Of a stretch of 15,692 nt of DNA, positions 1 to 6,685 are shown piece after piece. Every line of letters begins with the position of its first letter. The stretch's first letter is position 1. This DNA is from UBA5272 sp964577625 (GTDB lineage Bacteria; Patescibacteriota; Minisyncoccia; Phycocordibacterales; UBA5272). Both the position numbers and the translations under genes were made by a program. The stretch covers positions 1 through 15,692 of the forward strand of contig CAZNZP010000012.1 in assembly GCA_964577625.1 (NCBI GenBank), read 5' to 3'. The notes beneath the pieces were generated by a model. The model had not been told where the DNA came from, ran no database searches, and was given only the letters and a program-made list of their open reading frames with translations.

Positions 1-10
1 TATATTTATT

Positions 11-18
11 CTCCTTTT
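11..18 (-). promoter_or_regulatory. Possible ribosome binding site of a gene starting just left of the window
   Basis: On the minus strand this reads AAAAGGAG, a good Shine-Dalgarno core, followed by at least ten bases without a start codon before the window edge. If real, a minus-strand gene begins immediately outside the window, divergent from the methyltransferase. The spacing would be at the long end of normal. It stands out because most genes in this window have no Shine-Dalgarno sequence. I see no coding sequence in bases 1-146. Confidence 0.25.
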
Positions 19-83
19 GATAGTCAGTTTTTGATAAAAAATAAATAATTAAAATAACAATATTATTTAATATTTTATAAAAT

Positions 84-110
84 AAAAACACTCGGAGAGA
101 GTGTTTTTTA
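84..110. terminator. Intrinsic terminator-like hairpin (possibly bidirectional)
   Basis: A perfect 10-bp stem pairs 84-93 (AAAAACACTC) with 99-108 (GAGTGTTTTT) around the loop GGAGA. T-runs flank it on both strands, so it could stop transcription in either direction. On the plus strand it would insulate the methyltransferase promoter at 126-134 from read-through. No gene that it terminates lies inside the window. Confidence 0.6.
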
Positions 111-125
111 GTCGGAGATCATATA

Positions 126-134
126 TGTTATAAT
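126..134 (+). promoter_or_regulatory. Extended -10 promoter for the methyltransferase gene
   Basis: TGTTATAAT is a perfect extended -10 element (TGnTATAAT). It ends 12 nt before the ATG at 147, so the expected transcription start gives a leader of only about six bases. No convincing -35 box or Shine-Dalgarno sequence is visible. Confidence 0.55.
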
Positions 135-146
135 TATTAACATTAT

Positions 147-959
147 ATGCCTAAAATTTTACAAAAAATAAAAAACAAACCTTATTTTTCTAGTAAGGAT
201 TTTGTTTTGTATTTAGGAGACAGTATGGAATATCTGAGCCAATTGCCAGAAAATAGTGTCGATATGATATTTGCTGATCCTCCTTATAATTTGTCTAATG
301 GTGGTTTTTCTGTTCATGCGGGGAAAAGAGTTTCTGTTGATAAGGGAAATTGGGATAAAAGCAAAGGTTTTGAAAAGGATTACCAATTTCACTTTGCTTG
401 GTTAGAAGCTTGTTATAGAGTTTTAAAGCCGGAAGGTACTATTTGGGTCTCTGGGACATATCATTCAATTTATCAATGTGGTTCGGCTATGCAACAAATT
501 GGTTATCATATTCTAAATGATATCTCTTGGTTTAAACCAAATGCTACGCCTAATTTATCTTGTCGTTTTTTTACAGCTTCACATGAGACTTTGATATGGG
601 CAAGGAAAGAGAAAAAGGCAAAACATTATTTTGATTATAAATTGATGAAAGAAGGAGAGTGGAAAGAAGATTTTATTAAAAAACCAAATTTACAAATGAG
701 ATCTGTCTGGTCAATTTATCCTCCAAAAAGAGAAGAAAAAATACACGGAAAACATCCAACTCAAAAACCAGTGGAATTATTAAGAAGATGTATTTTAGCA
801 AGCACAAAAGATGGTGATGTTATAATAGATCCATTTACTGGAAGTTCTACTACAGGTATTGCTTCTAAAATTATAGGAAAGAGAAAATTTATTGGCATTG
901 ATACAGATAAAAGTTTTCTAAATTTGTCTGTAAAAAGATATAAAGATTTAGAAAAATAA
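147..959 (+). CDS. Beta-class adenine-specific DNA methyltransferase (Type II modification enzyme)
   Basis: This 270-residue enzyme should transfer a methyl group from S-adenosylmethionine to adenine N6 in a short target sequence. The catalytic motif IV, ADPPYNLS, is at residues 43-50. The AdoMet-binding motif I, DPFTGSSTTG, is at 228-237, preceded by HPTQKP at 203-208. Motif IV before motif I defines the beta class. The stretch around SNGG and VSVDKGNWDK strongly recalls M.DpnA, and the whole layout also resembles M.HinfI, so GATC or GANTC are reasonable but unproven targets. Length is normal and all core motifs are intact. It is followed 4 nt later by a small predicted endonuclease, which makes a compact restriction-modification pair. 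The ATG at 147 is chosen because an extended -10 lies just upstream. Class is confident; specificity is a guess. Confidence 0.93.
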   Translation: MPKILQKIKNKPYFSSKDFVLYLGDSMEYLSQLPENSVDMIFADPPYNLSNGGFSVHAGKRVSVDKGNWDKSKGFEKDYQFHFAWLEACYRVLKPEGTIWVSGTYHSIYQCGSAMQQIGYHILNDISWFKPNATPNLSCRFFTASHETLIWARKEKKAKHYFDYKLMKEGEWKEDFIKKPNLQMRSVWSIYPPKREEKIHGKHPTQKPVELLRRCILASTKDGDVIIDPFTGSSTTGIASKIIGKRKFIGIDTDKSFLNLSVKRYKDLEK

Positions 960-963
960 AAAT

Positions 964-1491
964 ATGAAAAAAGGGGGAATAGGGGGAGGTAGTACAATAA
1001 CGGGATTAAATTTTGAAAAAGAAAAAGATTTATTATCCGTTTTAGATCGTGCAGAGGGTTATTCTATTGATTCCAATATTGTCTATTATAAAGGAAAGGA
1101 GGTTGCTAGAAATTACAGAAAAAATGGATTGTATAAATATTTAGAATCACAAGGTGTTGATTATAGAGAGCATATTAGTAAAAAGCTTTTACCTGATGAC
1201 GCTATGTATGTTATAAGAAACAATACATTATTTATTATTGAAATGAAAGTTCAGAATGTTGCTGGCTCTGTGGATGAAAAATTACAAACATGTGATTTCA
1301 AATTAAAACAATATAAAAAGTTGATGTCTCCTTTAAATATAGACGTGGAGTACATTTATATATTAAGTGATTGGTTTAGAAATTCAAAATACAAAGATGT
1401 CTTAGATTATATAATTTCAGTCGGGTGTTATTATTATTTTGAATATTTACCTCTTGAGAAGTTGGGGCTACCTGTTCCAAAAAATAAATAA
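964..1491 (+). CDS. Predicted small PD-(D/E)XK Type II restriction endonuclease
   Basis: This 175-residue protein probably cleaves unmodified DNA at the site protected by the preceding methyltransferase. Residues 77-95 fit a PD-(D/E)XK nuclease core: P77-D78, a beta strand, then E93-M-K95 with Q97 just after. The N-terminal GGGSTITGLNFE (7-18) and the segment GSVDEKLQTCDFK (101-113) look like conserved motifs of a small restriction endonuclease family that I recall being paired with DpnA/HinfI-like methylases; I cannot name the recognition sequence. It starts 4 nt after the methyltransferase stop with no Shine-Dalgarno sequence, implying co-transcription and coupled translation. Nothing looks truncated. 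The alternative is a non-restriction nuclease of the same fold, but the neighbour makes restriction much more likely. Confidence 0.75.
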   Translation: MKKGGIGGGSTITGLNFEKEKDLLSVLDRAEGYSIDSNIVYYKGKEVARNYRKNGLYKYLESQGVDYREHISKKLLPDDAMYVIRNNTLFIIEMKVQNVAGSVDEKLQTCDFKLKQYKKLMSPLNIDVEYIYILSDWFRNSKYKDVLDYIISVGCYYYFEYLPLEKLGLPVPKNK

Positions 1492-1508
1492 TATTTTTAA
1501 TTTTAAAT

Positions 1509-2075
1509 ATGAATATATCATGGGTTGATGTGTGGAATTTCTTGAATCAAAACTTTATATCCTCTATAGTGACCGCAATTTTATTTTCTGTTTTTTTATC
1601 ATCTTTTATAAAAAGTAAAAATAGAATGAAAAGATTAGATAATCTTTTTGAAAAATTAAGTTCACAACTTTTTTATGAGCTAAATAGTATCTCAGATTAT
1701 CTAGAAAAAATAGTTAACTATCACGATATTAATAAGATATTAAAAGAGCTCGAAATAATTCCGAGTTATATGTTAAGAACGGTCTTATCTAGAGAATATA
1801 TAGAATATGTTGATCTAGAGTCGGCCAGGTTTCTTTTAGTTTCTATACAAAATATAGAAAAATTAAATGAGCTATATTACAAAATTGATAAGAATAAAAA
1901 CAATGGTCCCTTAATCATGGATTATTCTATCTCAGCGGGATATTTTCTAAATAATTTAGGGCTTAAAGATTTTGTTAAATCGCCTTACTCTATTTTTGAT
2001 GTTTTAACATCAAATAAAGAAAAAATTAAAACGATCTGGTCAAGAATTTCAAACATTTTTCATCCTAAAGGTTAA
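1509..2075 (+). CDS. Hypothetical membrane-anchored protein downstream of the restriction-modification pair
   Basis: I do not recognise this 188-residue protein. A hydrophobic segment at about residues 14-34 (FLNQNFISSIVTAILFSVFL and following) is followed by the basic stretch KSKNRMKR. This predicts a single N-terminal membrane anchor with the remaining ~150 residues in the cytoplasm. That domain is rich in Leu, Ile, Lys and Glu and is probably helical; it holds no catalytic motif I can identify. The gene starts 17 nt after the endonuclease stop in an AT-only spacer without a Shine-Dalgarno sequence or clear promoter, so it is probably read from the methyltransferase promoter. Its position suggests it belongs to the accessory restriction block, but a defence role is only inferred from location. 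Confidence 0.7.
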   Translation: MNISWVDVWNFLNQNFISSIVTAILFSVFLSSFIKSKNRMKRLDNLFEKLSSQLFYELNSISDYLEKIVNYHDINKILKELEIIPSYMLRTVLSREYIEYVDLESARFLLVSIQNIEKLNELYYKIDKNKNNGPLIMDYSISAGYFLNNLGLKDFVKSPYSIFDVLTSNKEKIKTIWSRISNIFHPKG

Positions 2076-2082
2076 GGATTTA

Positions 2083-2113
2083 AAAATGCTATAATCAACT
2101 CATGAATAAAGAA
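2083..2113 (+). repeat. 31-bp direct repeat, copy 1 (promoter plus start codon)
   Basis: This segment is identical over 31 bases to 2316-2346; the flanking bases differ (2082 A against 2315 T, 2114 G against 2347 A). It holds the extended -10 TGCTATAAT, the spacer CAACTC, the ATG at 2102 and codons for Met-Asn-Lys-Glu. The spacing between copies is 233 bp. Recombination between them would delete the small gene at 2102-2317 cleanly and leave one promoter in front of the helicase gene. Confidence 0.95.
2087..2095 (+). promoter_or_regulatory. Extended -10 promoter for the small membrane gene
   Basis: TGCTATAAT is a perfect extended -10, and exactly six bases (CAACTC) separate it from the ATG at 2102. 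Transcription starting 6-7 bases after the -10 would begin at or next to the start codon, giving a leaderless mRNA. There is no obvious -35 box. Confidence 0.6.
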
Positions 2114-2317
2114 GAAAAGAAAGAAGAACTTGAAAATCCAATAAGAAGAGGAAACGGATCCATGAATGACTCTTTAGCTGACTTGGGAGATATTATTCTT
2201 AAAACAGATAAAAAAAATGAAAAATCACAAAACAAAAGTTTTATATGGACAGTAATTTCTGTGACAATATCCTTTTTAGTCTTAATATTAACTATCGTAT
2301 CTCTGTGGTTTAAGTAA
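2102..2317 (+). CDS. Small tail-anchored hypothetical membrane protein
   Basis: This 71-residue protein is not one I recognise. Residues 1-46 are charged and hydrophilic with many Glu, Lys and Asn. Residues about 47-70 (FIWTVISVTISFLVLILTIV and following) form one C-terminal transmembrane helix, so it should be tail-anchored with the N-terminus in the cytoplasm. A perfect extended -10 six bases upstream supports the ATG and expression. The first four residues, MNKE, match the start of the following helicase gene because both lie inside the 31-bp repeat. Its stop codon overlaps the second repeat copy by two bases. It could be a young gene created or captured when the promoter segment was duplicated. 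It may be a partner of the membrane-anchored protein upstream, but nothing beyond proximity shows that. Confidence 0.6.
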   Translation: MNKEEKKEELENPIRRGNGSMNDSLADLGDIILKTDKKNEKSQNKSFIWTVISVTISFLVLILTIVSLWFK

Positions 2318-2346
2318 AATGCTATAATCAACTCATGAATAAAGAA
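2316..2346 (+). repeat. 31-bp direct repeat, copy 2 (promoter plus start of the helicase gene)
   Basis: Identical to 2083-2113. It overlaps the last two bases of the small gene's stop codon and supplies the extended -10, the six-base spacer, the ATG at 2335 and the first codons of the helicase gene. Which copy is ancestral cannot be decided from this sequence alone. Confidence 0.95.
2320..2328 (+). promoter_or_regulatory. Extended -10 promoter for the helicase-nuclease gene
   Basis: TGCTATAAT lies six bases before the ATG at 2335, the same geometry as at 2087-2095, and predicts a leaderless transcript. No Shine-Dalgarno sequence is present between it and the start codon. Confidence 0.6.
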
Positions 2347-5300
2347 AATTCTAACTTCCAAACTCGTTATCAAAAACTAAATGATAAGCAAAAATTGGCT
2401 GTAGATACTATTGAAGGGCCGGTGCTAGTGGTAGCGGGGCCTGGAAGTGGTAAGACGGAGCTTTTATCACTCAGGGCAGCGAATATCTTAAAAGAGACTC
2501 AGGCCACTCCTGGAAATATTTTACTCTTAACTTTTACCGAAAATGGAGCAAAAAATATGCGAGAAAGAATTGTCTCTCTCATAGGTGAAGCTGGATACAG
2601 AATGTCTATTTACACTTTTCACGCTTTTGCGAGTGATGTGATGAGTAAATATGCCGAATATTTTTTTGACGGAGCGACTTTTCGTCCAGCTACCGAAATT
2701 GAAAAGCTTCACATTATTGAAAGCATTTTAGAGAGTTTACCAAAAGATAATCCTTTAGCTAGTAAACACCCAGAGCTTGGCTATGTCTATTTATCAGATA
2801 TTGTGCCAATTATTTCAGCTCTAAAAAAAGGAAACTTTTCTGGAGAAGAGTTTAAGGCTAGGATTTTACAAAATGAAAAAGAATATGCTGAGATAAATGA
2901 GAATGTTGGTGAATATTTTTTTGAAATTGCTGGAAAAAGAAAATATGATCTCTTAAGAGAAACTTATTTAAAAATAAATAAAGAGCTGGAAAATTTAGCT
3001 GATGAGAAAGAAAATTCCGTAGCTAGATTTTTGTCAAACACTTTGTCTTTAGAGATTAATCAGACAATGAAAACTGAAAATGCTAAAAATCTTACTAAAT
3101 GGAAAGATGATTATTTCACCAAAGATGAAGAGGGTAAATTTATTTTAAAAGATAGTGTAGAAAATAAAATAAAAAGATGGCTAGCTTTAGAAGAGGTATA
3201 CGAAAAATACAATCTCAAAATGTATGAAAGAGGGTTTTATGATTTTGATGACATGATTTTTAAGGTAGGAAGAGAGCTAAACAAAAACGCCACACTTCGC
3301 GCTGAACTTTCTGAAAAATATCAATACATTATGATTGATGAATTTCAAGATACTTCGGATTCACAATTTGCTCTTATTAAAAGCTTAACTAGCGATCCAG
3401 TGAATGAAGGCAGACCAAATGTGCTTGCGGTAGGGGATGACGATCAGGCAATTTTCAAATTTCAAGGAGCGGAACTAGATAATATTACAAAATTTATTCA
3501 CACTTATAACGATGTGAACCTAATCACTCTTGATAAAAACTATCGCTCTACTCAAAATATTTTGGATGAAGCGAGAAAGCTTATTATGAAAATTGATGAT
3601 AGATTGGAAACTCGTTTCCCAACTCAAATTTTTAAAGAAATTCACGCTGAAAATAAAGCTTTGATAGAAAAACATGCGGGACAAATTGTAGAAAAAGGTT
3701 TTGAAAATATTTATAATGAATTTGATTTTGTAGCTAAAGAGATTAAAAATCTTTTAGATAAAAAAGTTGACCCAAAAGAGATAAGCGTCATCTCTCGCAC
3801 CCATGCTAATTTAAAAAGCTTGTCTAATCTTTTAAATGAATATCAAATACCATACAGCTATGAAAAAGAAGAAAATGTTTTTGATAAACAACCAATTAAA
3901 GAAATTATCACTCTTGTAGAATTCGCTGAATCTGGACTTGAAAATATTCGTGAGGATTTACTCCCAGAAATACTTTCTTATAAATTTTGGAATTTGGATA
4001 GATTGCAGATTTGGGAAATCGCAGAAAAAGTAAAGACAGGAGAAATTGTAGAAGGAGAAATTGGTGAAAGAGTTTATAAAAAACTTTCTTGGTTGAAAGT
4101 GATGCTGGATAGTGAAAATGAAAAACTAGTTTCTATTGCTAAATTTTTGATTGAGCTTATTGAAGAAGCAAAATCTTTACCACTACTTCACTTGATAGAC
4201 AAAATCATCGGTACTCGCGAATGGGAAATTGTAGATGAATATACCGATGAAGAAGAAGGTGTGAGAAATGTGAACTTTATTTCTCCATTTAGAGAATATT
4301 ATTTTGGACAGAAAAATTTTGAACACAATAAACCAGAATATTTAGATTTTCTTTTTGCACTCCGTACATTTATCGGATCGCTCCGAGAATTTAAAGCTGG
4401 AGAAATGCTTTACGCTAAAGATTTAAAAGATTTTGTTTTGCTTTATGAAAATAATCCAAACTTAACCCTTTCTACAATTTCTCCATTTGCGACTAGTGAA
4501 GAAGCGATAATTTTGCAGACTGCTCATAAAAGTAAAGGTCTAGAATATGAATATATTTTCATTATAAATAGTGATGAAAATGAATGGAATGGCCGAAAGG
4601 GTACAAATAAGATTGGAATGCCTTTAAATCTCCCATTATTGCCAAATAATGACGATTTAAGCGACAGAATTCGTCTTTACTATGTAGCGATGACTAGAGC
4701 CAAACACACGCTTTATATCACTCATAATAAAGAAAAGTTTTCTATGCTTTTAGGAAATGAAGAAGAAAAATCTGAAAGTGAAATCAATGAAAAAATTATT
4801 AGTTCTCTTTATGTAAAAGAAAAACCTCCATTTTTAGAAGATGAAAAAGCATTATTAAAACGTCTTTTAGAAAATTATAAAATGCCAGTAACTCACTTAA
4901 TTAACTTTTTAAATTTCGGAAAAGTTGGTCCAGAAAAGTTTATAGAGCAAAATCTTCTCCGTTTCCCGCAAGCTATGAGTCCGGCAAGTATTTACGGAAC
5001 AGCCATACATGAAGCAATGCAAAATTATTATTTGTACAAGAAAAAGTATGAGAAAAATCCTGATCTAGACAGAGTGGTTGGCTTTTTCCGAAATGCTTTA
5101 AATAAAGGAGCTTTAAACAAATTAGACTATCAAAAATATTATGAAGCCGGATCAAAAAATCTAGATATTTATGTTGCTCATTTAGAAAGCAAAAAAGAAG
5201 AAGGTAAAATTGAAGTAGAAGTAAATTTTGCAAATGAAGGAGTGCAGATTGGACCTGTAGCTGTGACGGGGAAAATAGACAAAATAATTATTCACGGAAA

Positions 5301-5721
5301 TACTTTAGAAGTAGTAGATTTGAAGACCGGAAAAAGTTTTAAAGATTGGGATTCTGGAGAAAGTAATTATGACAAAATAAAAATTCATTTTTTCAAATAT
5401 CAGTTAGCATATTATTATCTTTTACTCAAAAAATCTCGTAGTTATGAAAAGTTTAGTTTTGATGGTGGAGGTATAGAGTTTATTGAAGCAGACAGTAAAA
5501 ACAAAATAAATACTTTAAAACTAGAGATGAATGAAGAGTTTTTAGAGATTGTGGAAAGGGTAGAAAAGCTAACAGAGATTGTTTATACAAAAATAATGAA
5601 TTTAGATTTTCCAAATACCGAACACTACAAAATAAGTGAAAAAACTGGAGAGGAAAAATCTGAGATCACTCTTAAAGATATTCTAAAATTTGAGGAAGAT
5701 TTAATAAATGGTAATATATAA
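2335..5721 (+). CDS. UvrD/AddA-type superfamily 1 helicase fused to a RecB-like nuclease
   Basis: This 1128-residue protein should unwind duplex DNA with ATP and cut the resulting strands, acting on double-strand breaks or foreign DNA. The helicase part has Walker A GPGSGKT (35-41), motif II DEFQDT (335-340), then VGDDDQAIFKFQGA, LDKNYRSTQNIL, QTAHKSKGLEYE and YVAMTRA (783-789). The C-terminal nuclease has GTAIHE (888-893), the IDKI aspartate (D982), D995-L-K997 in VVDLKTGK, and the QLAYYY motif from Q1023: a complete PD-(D/E)XK set of the RecB/AddA type. I see no cysteine in the whole protein, so it cannot hold the Fe-S cluster typical of AddB-like nucleases. Length is close to AddA or AdnA. 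Start is supported by the promoter six bases upstream. The next gene encodes a Cas4/AddB-like Fe-S nuclease, a likely partner. Confidence 0.93.
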   Translation: MNKENSNFQTRYQKLNDKQKLAVDTIEGPVLVVAGPGSGKTELLSLRAANILKETQATPGNILLLTFTENGAKNMRERIVSLIGEAGYRMSIYTFHAFASDVMSKYAEYFFDGATFRPATEIEKLHIIESILESLPKDNPLASKHPELGYVYLSDIVPIISALKKGNFSGEEFKARILQNEKEYAEINENVGEYFFEIAGKRKYDLLRETYLKINKELENLADEKENSVARFLSNTLSLEINQTMKTENAKNLTKWKDDYFTKDEEGKFILKDSVENKIKRWLALEEVYEKYNLKMYERGFYDFDDMIFKVGRELNKNATLRAELSEKYQYIMIDEFQDTSDSQFALIKSLTSDPVNEGRPNVLAVGDDDQAIFKFQGAELDNITKFIHTYNDVNLITLDKNYRSTQNILDEARKLIMKIDDRLETRFPTQIFKEIHAENKALIEKHAGQIVEKGFENIYNEFDFVAKEIKNLLDKKVDPKEISVISRTHANLKSLSNLLNEYQIPYSYEKEENVFDKQPIKEIITLVEFAESGLENIREDLLPEILSYKFWNLDRLQIWEIAEKVKTGEIVEGEIGERVYKKLSWLKVMLDSENEKLVSIAKFLIELIEEAKSLPLLHLIDKIIGTREWEIVDEYTDEEEGVRNVNFISPFREYYFGQKNFEHNKPEYLDFLFALRTFIGSLREFKAGEMLYAKDLKDFVLLYENNPNLTLSTISPFATSEEAIILQTAHKSKGLEYEYIFIINSDENEWNGRKGTNKIGMPLNLPLLPNNDDLSDRIRLYYVAMTRAKHTLYITHNKEKFSMLLGNEEEKSESEINEKIISSLYVKEKPPFLEDEKALLKRLLENYKMPVTHLINFLNFGKVGPEKFIEQNLLRFPQAMSPASIYGTAIHEAMQNYYLYKKKYEKNPDLDRVVGFFRNALNKGALNKLDYQKYYEAGSKNLDIYVAHLESKKEEGKIEVEVNFANEGVQIGPVAVTGKIDKIIIHGNTLEVVDLKTGKSFKDWDSGESNYDKIKIHFFKYQLAYYYLLLKKSRSYEKFSFDGGGIEFIEADSKNKINTLKLEMNEEFLEIVERVEKLTEIVYTKIMNLDFPNTEHYKISEKTGEEKSEITLKDILKFEEDLINGNI

Positions 5722-5728
5722 ATACCAT

Positions 5729-5795
5729 CTTTAAAAGTTGTTTTTTCAAGTCGGGCCCCGCTAAAGCAAAAGACTTTCAAAAACGACTTTTAAAG
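5729..5795. repeat. Large imperfect stem-loop between the helicase and Fe-S nuclease genes
   Basis: Two 24-nt arms, 5729-5752 and 5772-5795, pair with one G-T wobble and two mismatches around a 19-nt loop. The loop contains GGGCCCC, an isolated GC-rich patch in very AT-rich DNA. It fills most of the 84-bp gap and ends 10 nt before the next ATG. No T-run follows it on the plus strand, so it is not a standard terminator. It could be a processing or attenuation structure, or a copy of a small dispersed palindromic element. Confidence 0.7.
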
Positions 5796-5805
5796 AAAAA
5801 ACATT

Positions 5806-6684
5806 ATGTCCGATAAATATAAAGCCGTTTGGCTTTCACATTCTAGTTTTAATGATTTTTTGAGCTGTCCCAAAGCTTATTATCTTAAAAATGTCTATAA
5901 AGATGCTAAAAGTAAAAATAAAATTTCTTTAATTTCACCTTATACGTCACTCGGTTCGGCAGTACATTTAGCGATTGAAACACTTTTACAATATCCAGCA
6001 GAGGAAAGACGAGAAAAATTAAAAAATTTAGAAAAAGAATATGAGAGGATTTGGCAAGAAAATTTTATTGGTAAAAAAGGTGGATTTGTGAGTGAGGAGG
6101 AAGAAAAAGAATTTTATGATAAAGGTTTCCAAATGATAAAAAATCTAAAAGAGAATCCAAGCTTTTTACTAAATAAAATAATTAAAAGAGAAAGTTATTA
6201 TAAAGGAGACATTTTGCCAAATTATTTTATAGATGATGAAGAAGAAATTTTACTTTGTGGAGTGCCGGACTGGGTAGAATATTTAGACGATGATACTTTG
6301 CATGTGATAGATTTCAAAACCGGAAAAAATGAAGAAAAAGAAGATAGTACTCAGCTTCCAATTTATGTTTTACTTTTAGAGAATTTACAAAAAAGAAGAG
6401 TTTCCAAATCTAGCTATTGGTATCTTTTGAAAGACAAAGATGCTAAAGAAAAAGAAATTGTGAGAGAAGAAATAGAAGATGTTAAAAATAAAGTCGTCAA
6501 AGCCGGGAAAGAAATTAAGGATTTGAAAAATGAGAGCTTGAGAAAAGATTGGAGGGAGGTTTTTCTTTGTCTGAGAGGGGAAGAGGGATGCTTTCAGTGT
6601 AGAGACTATGAAAAAATAATTTCTGGCGAAGCAGAATTTGTCGGTAAAGATATTTACGGTAAAGATGGATATATTTTGAAATAA
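5806..6684 (+). CDS. Cas4/AddB-like PD-(D/E)XK nuclease with predicted 4Fe-4S cluster
   Basis: This 292-residue protein is a stand-alone RecB-family nuclease (PDDEXK_1 type), expected to degrade DNA ends. It opens with LSHSSFNDFLSCPKAYYL, where C21 is the first cluster ligand. Next come GSAVHLAIE with H54, CGVPDWVEY with D155, VIDFKTGK with D169 and K171, and QLPIYVLL with Q183 and Y187. The C-terminus carries C255, C262 and C265, which with C21 match the Cas4/AddB iron-sulfur arrangement. No helicase motifs are present. It follows the helicase-nuclease gene by 84 bp on the same strand and has no Shine-Dalgarno sequence or clear promoter, so I infer co-transcription. A Cas4 role in CRISPR adaptation is unlikely because no cas gene or CRISPR array is nearby; a partner subunit for the upstream helicase fits better. 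Confidence 0.87.
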   Translation: MSDKYKAVWLSHSSFNDFLSCPKAYYLKNVYKDAKSKNKISLISPYTSLGSAVHLAIETLLQYPAEERREKLKNLEKEYERIWQENFIGKKGGFVSEEEEKEFYDKGFQMIKNLKENPSFLLNKIIKRESYYKGDILPNYFIDDEEEILLCGVPDWVEYLDDDTLHVIDFKTGKNEEKEDSTQLPIYVLLLENLQKRRVSKSSYWYLLKDKDAKEKEIVREEIEDVKNKVVKAGKEIKDLKNESLRKDWREVFLCLRGEEGCFQCRDYEKIISGEAEFVGKDIYGKDGYILK

Positions 6685-6685
6685 A

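Noticed and set aside
2095..2373. Minus-strand 92-codon open frame over the small membrane gene
   Set aside because: It is antisense to a gene with a clean promoter and a transmembrane helix, and lacks its own start signals.
5806..6684. cas4 of a CRISPR-Cas system
   Set aside because: No cas1, cas2, effector or repeat-spacer array is in the window. The neighbouring helicase-nuclease favours an AddB-like role.
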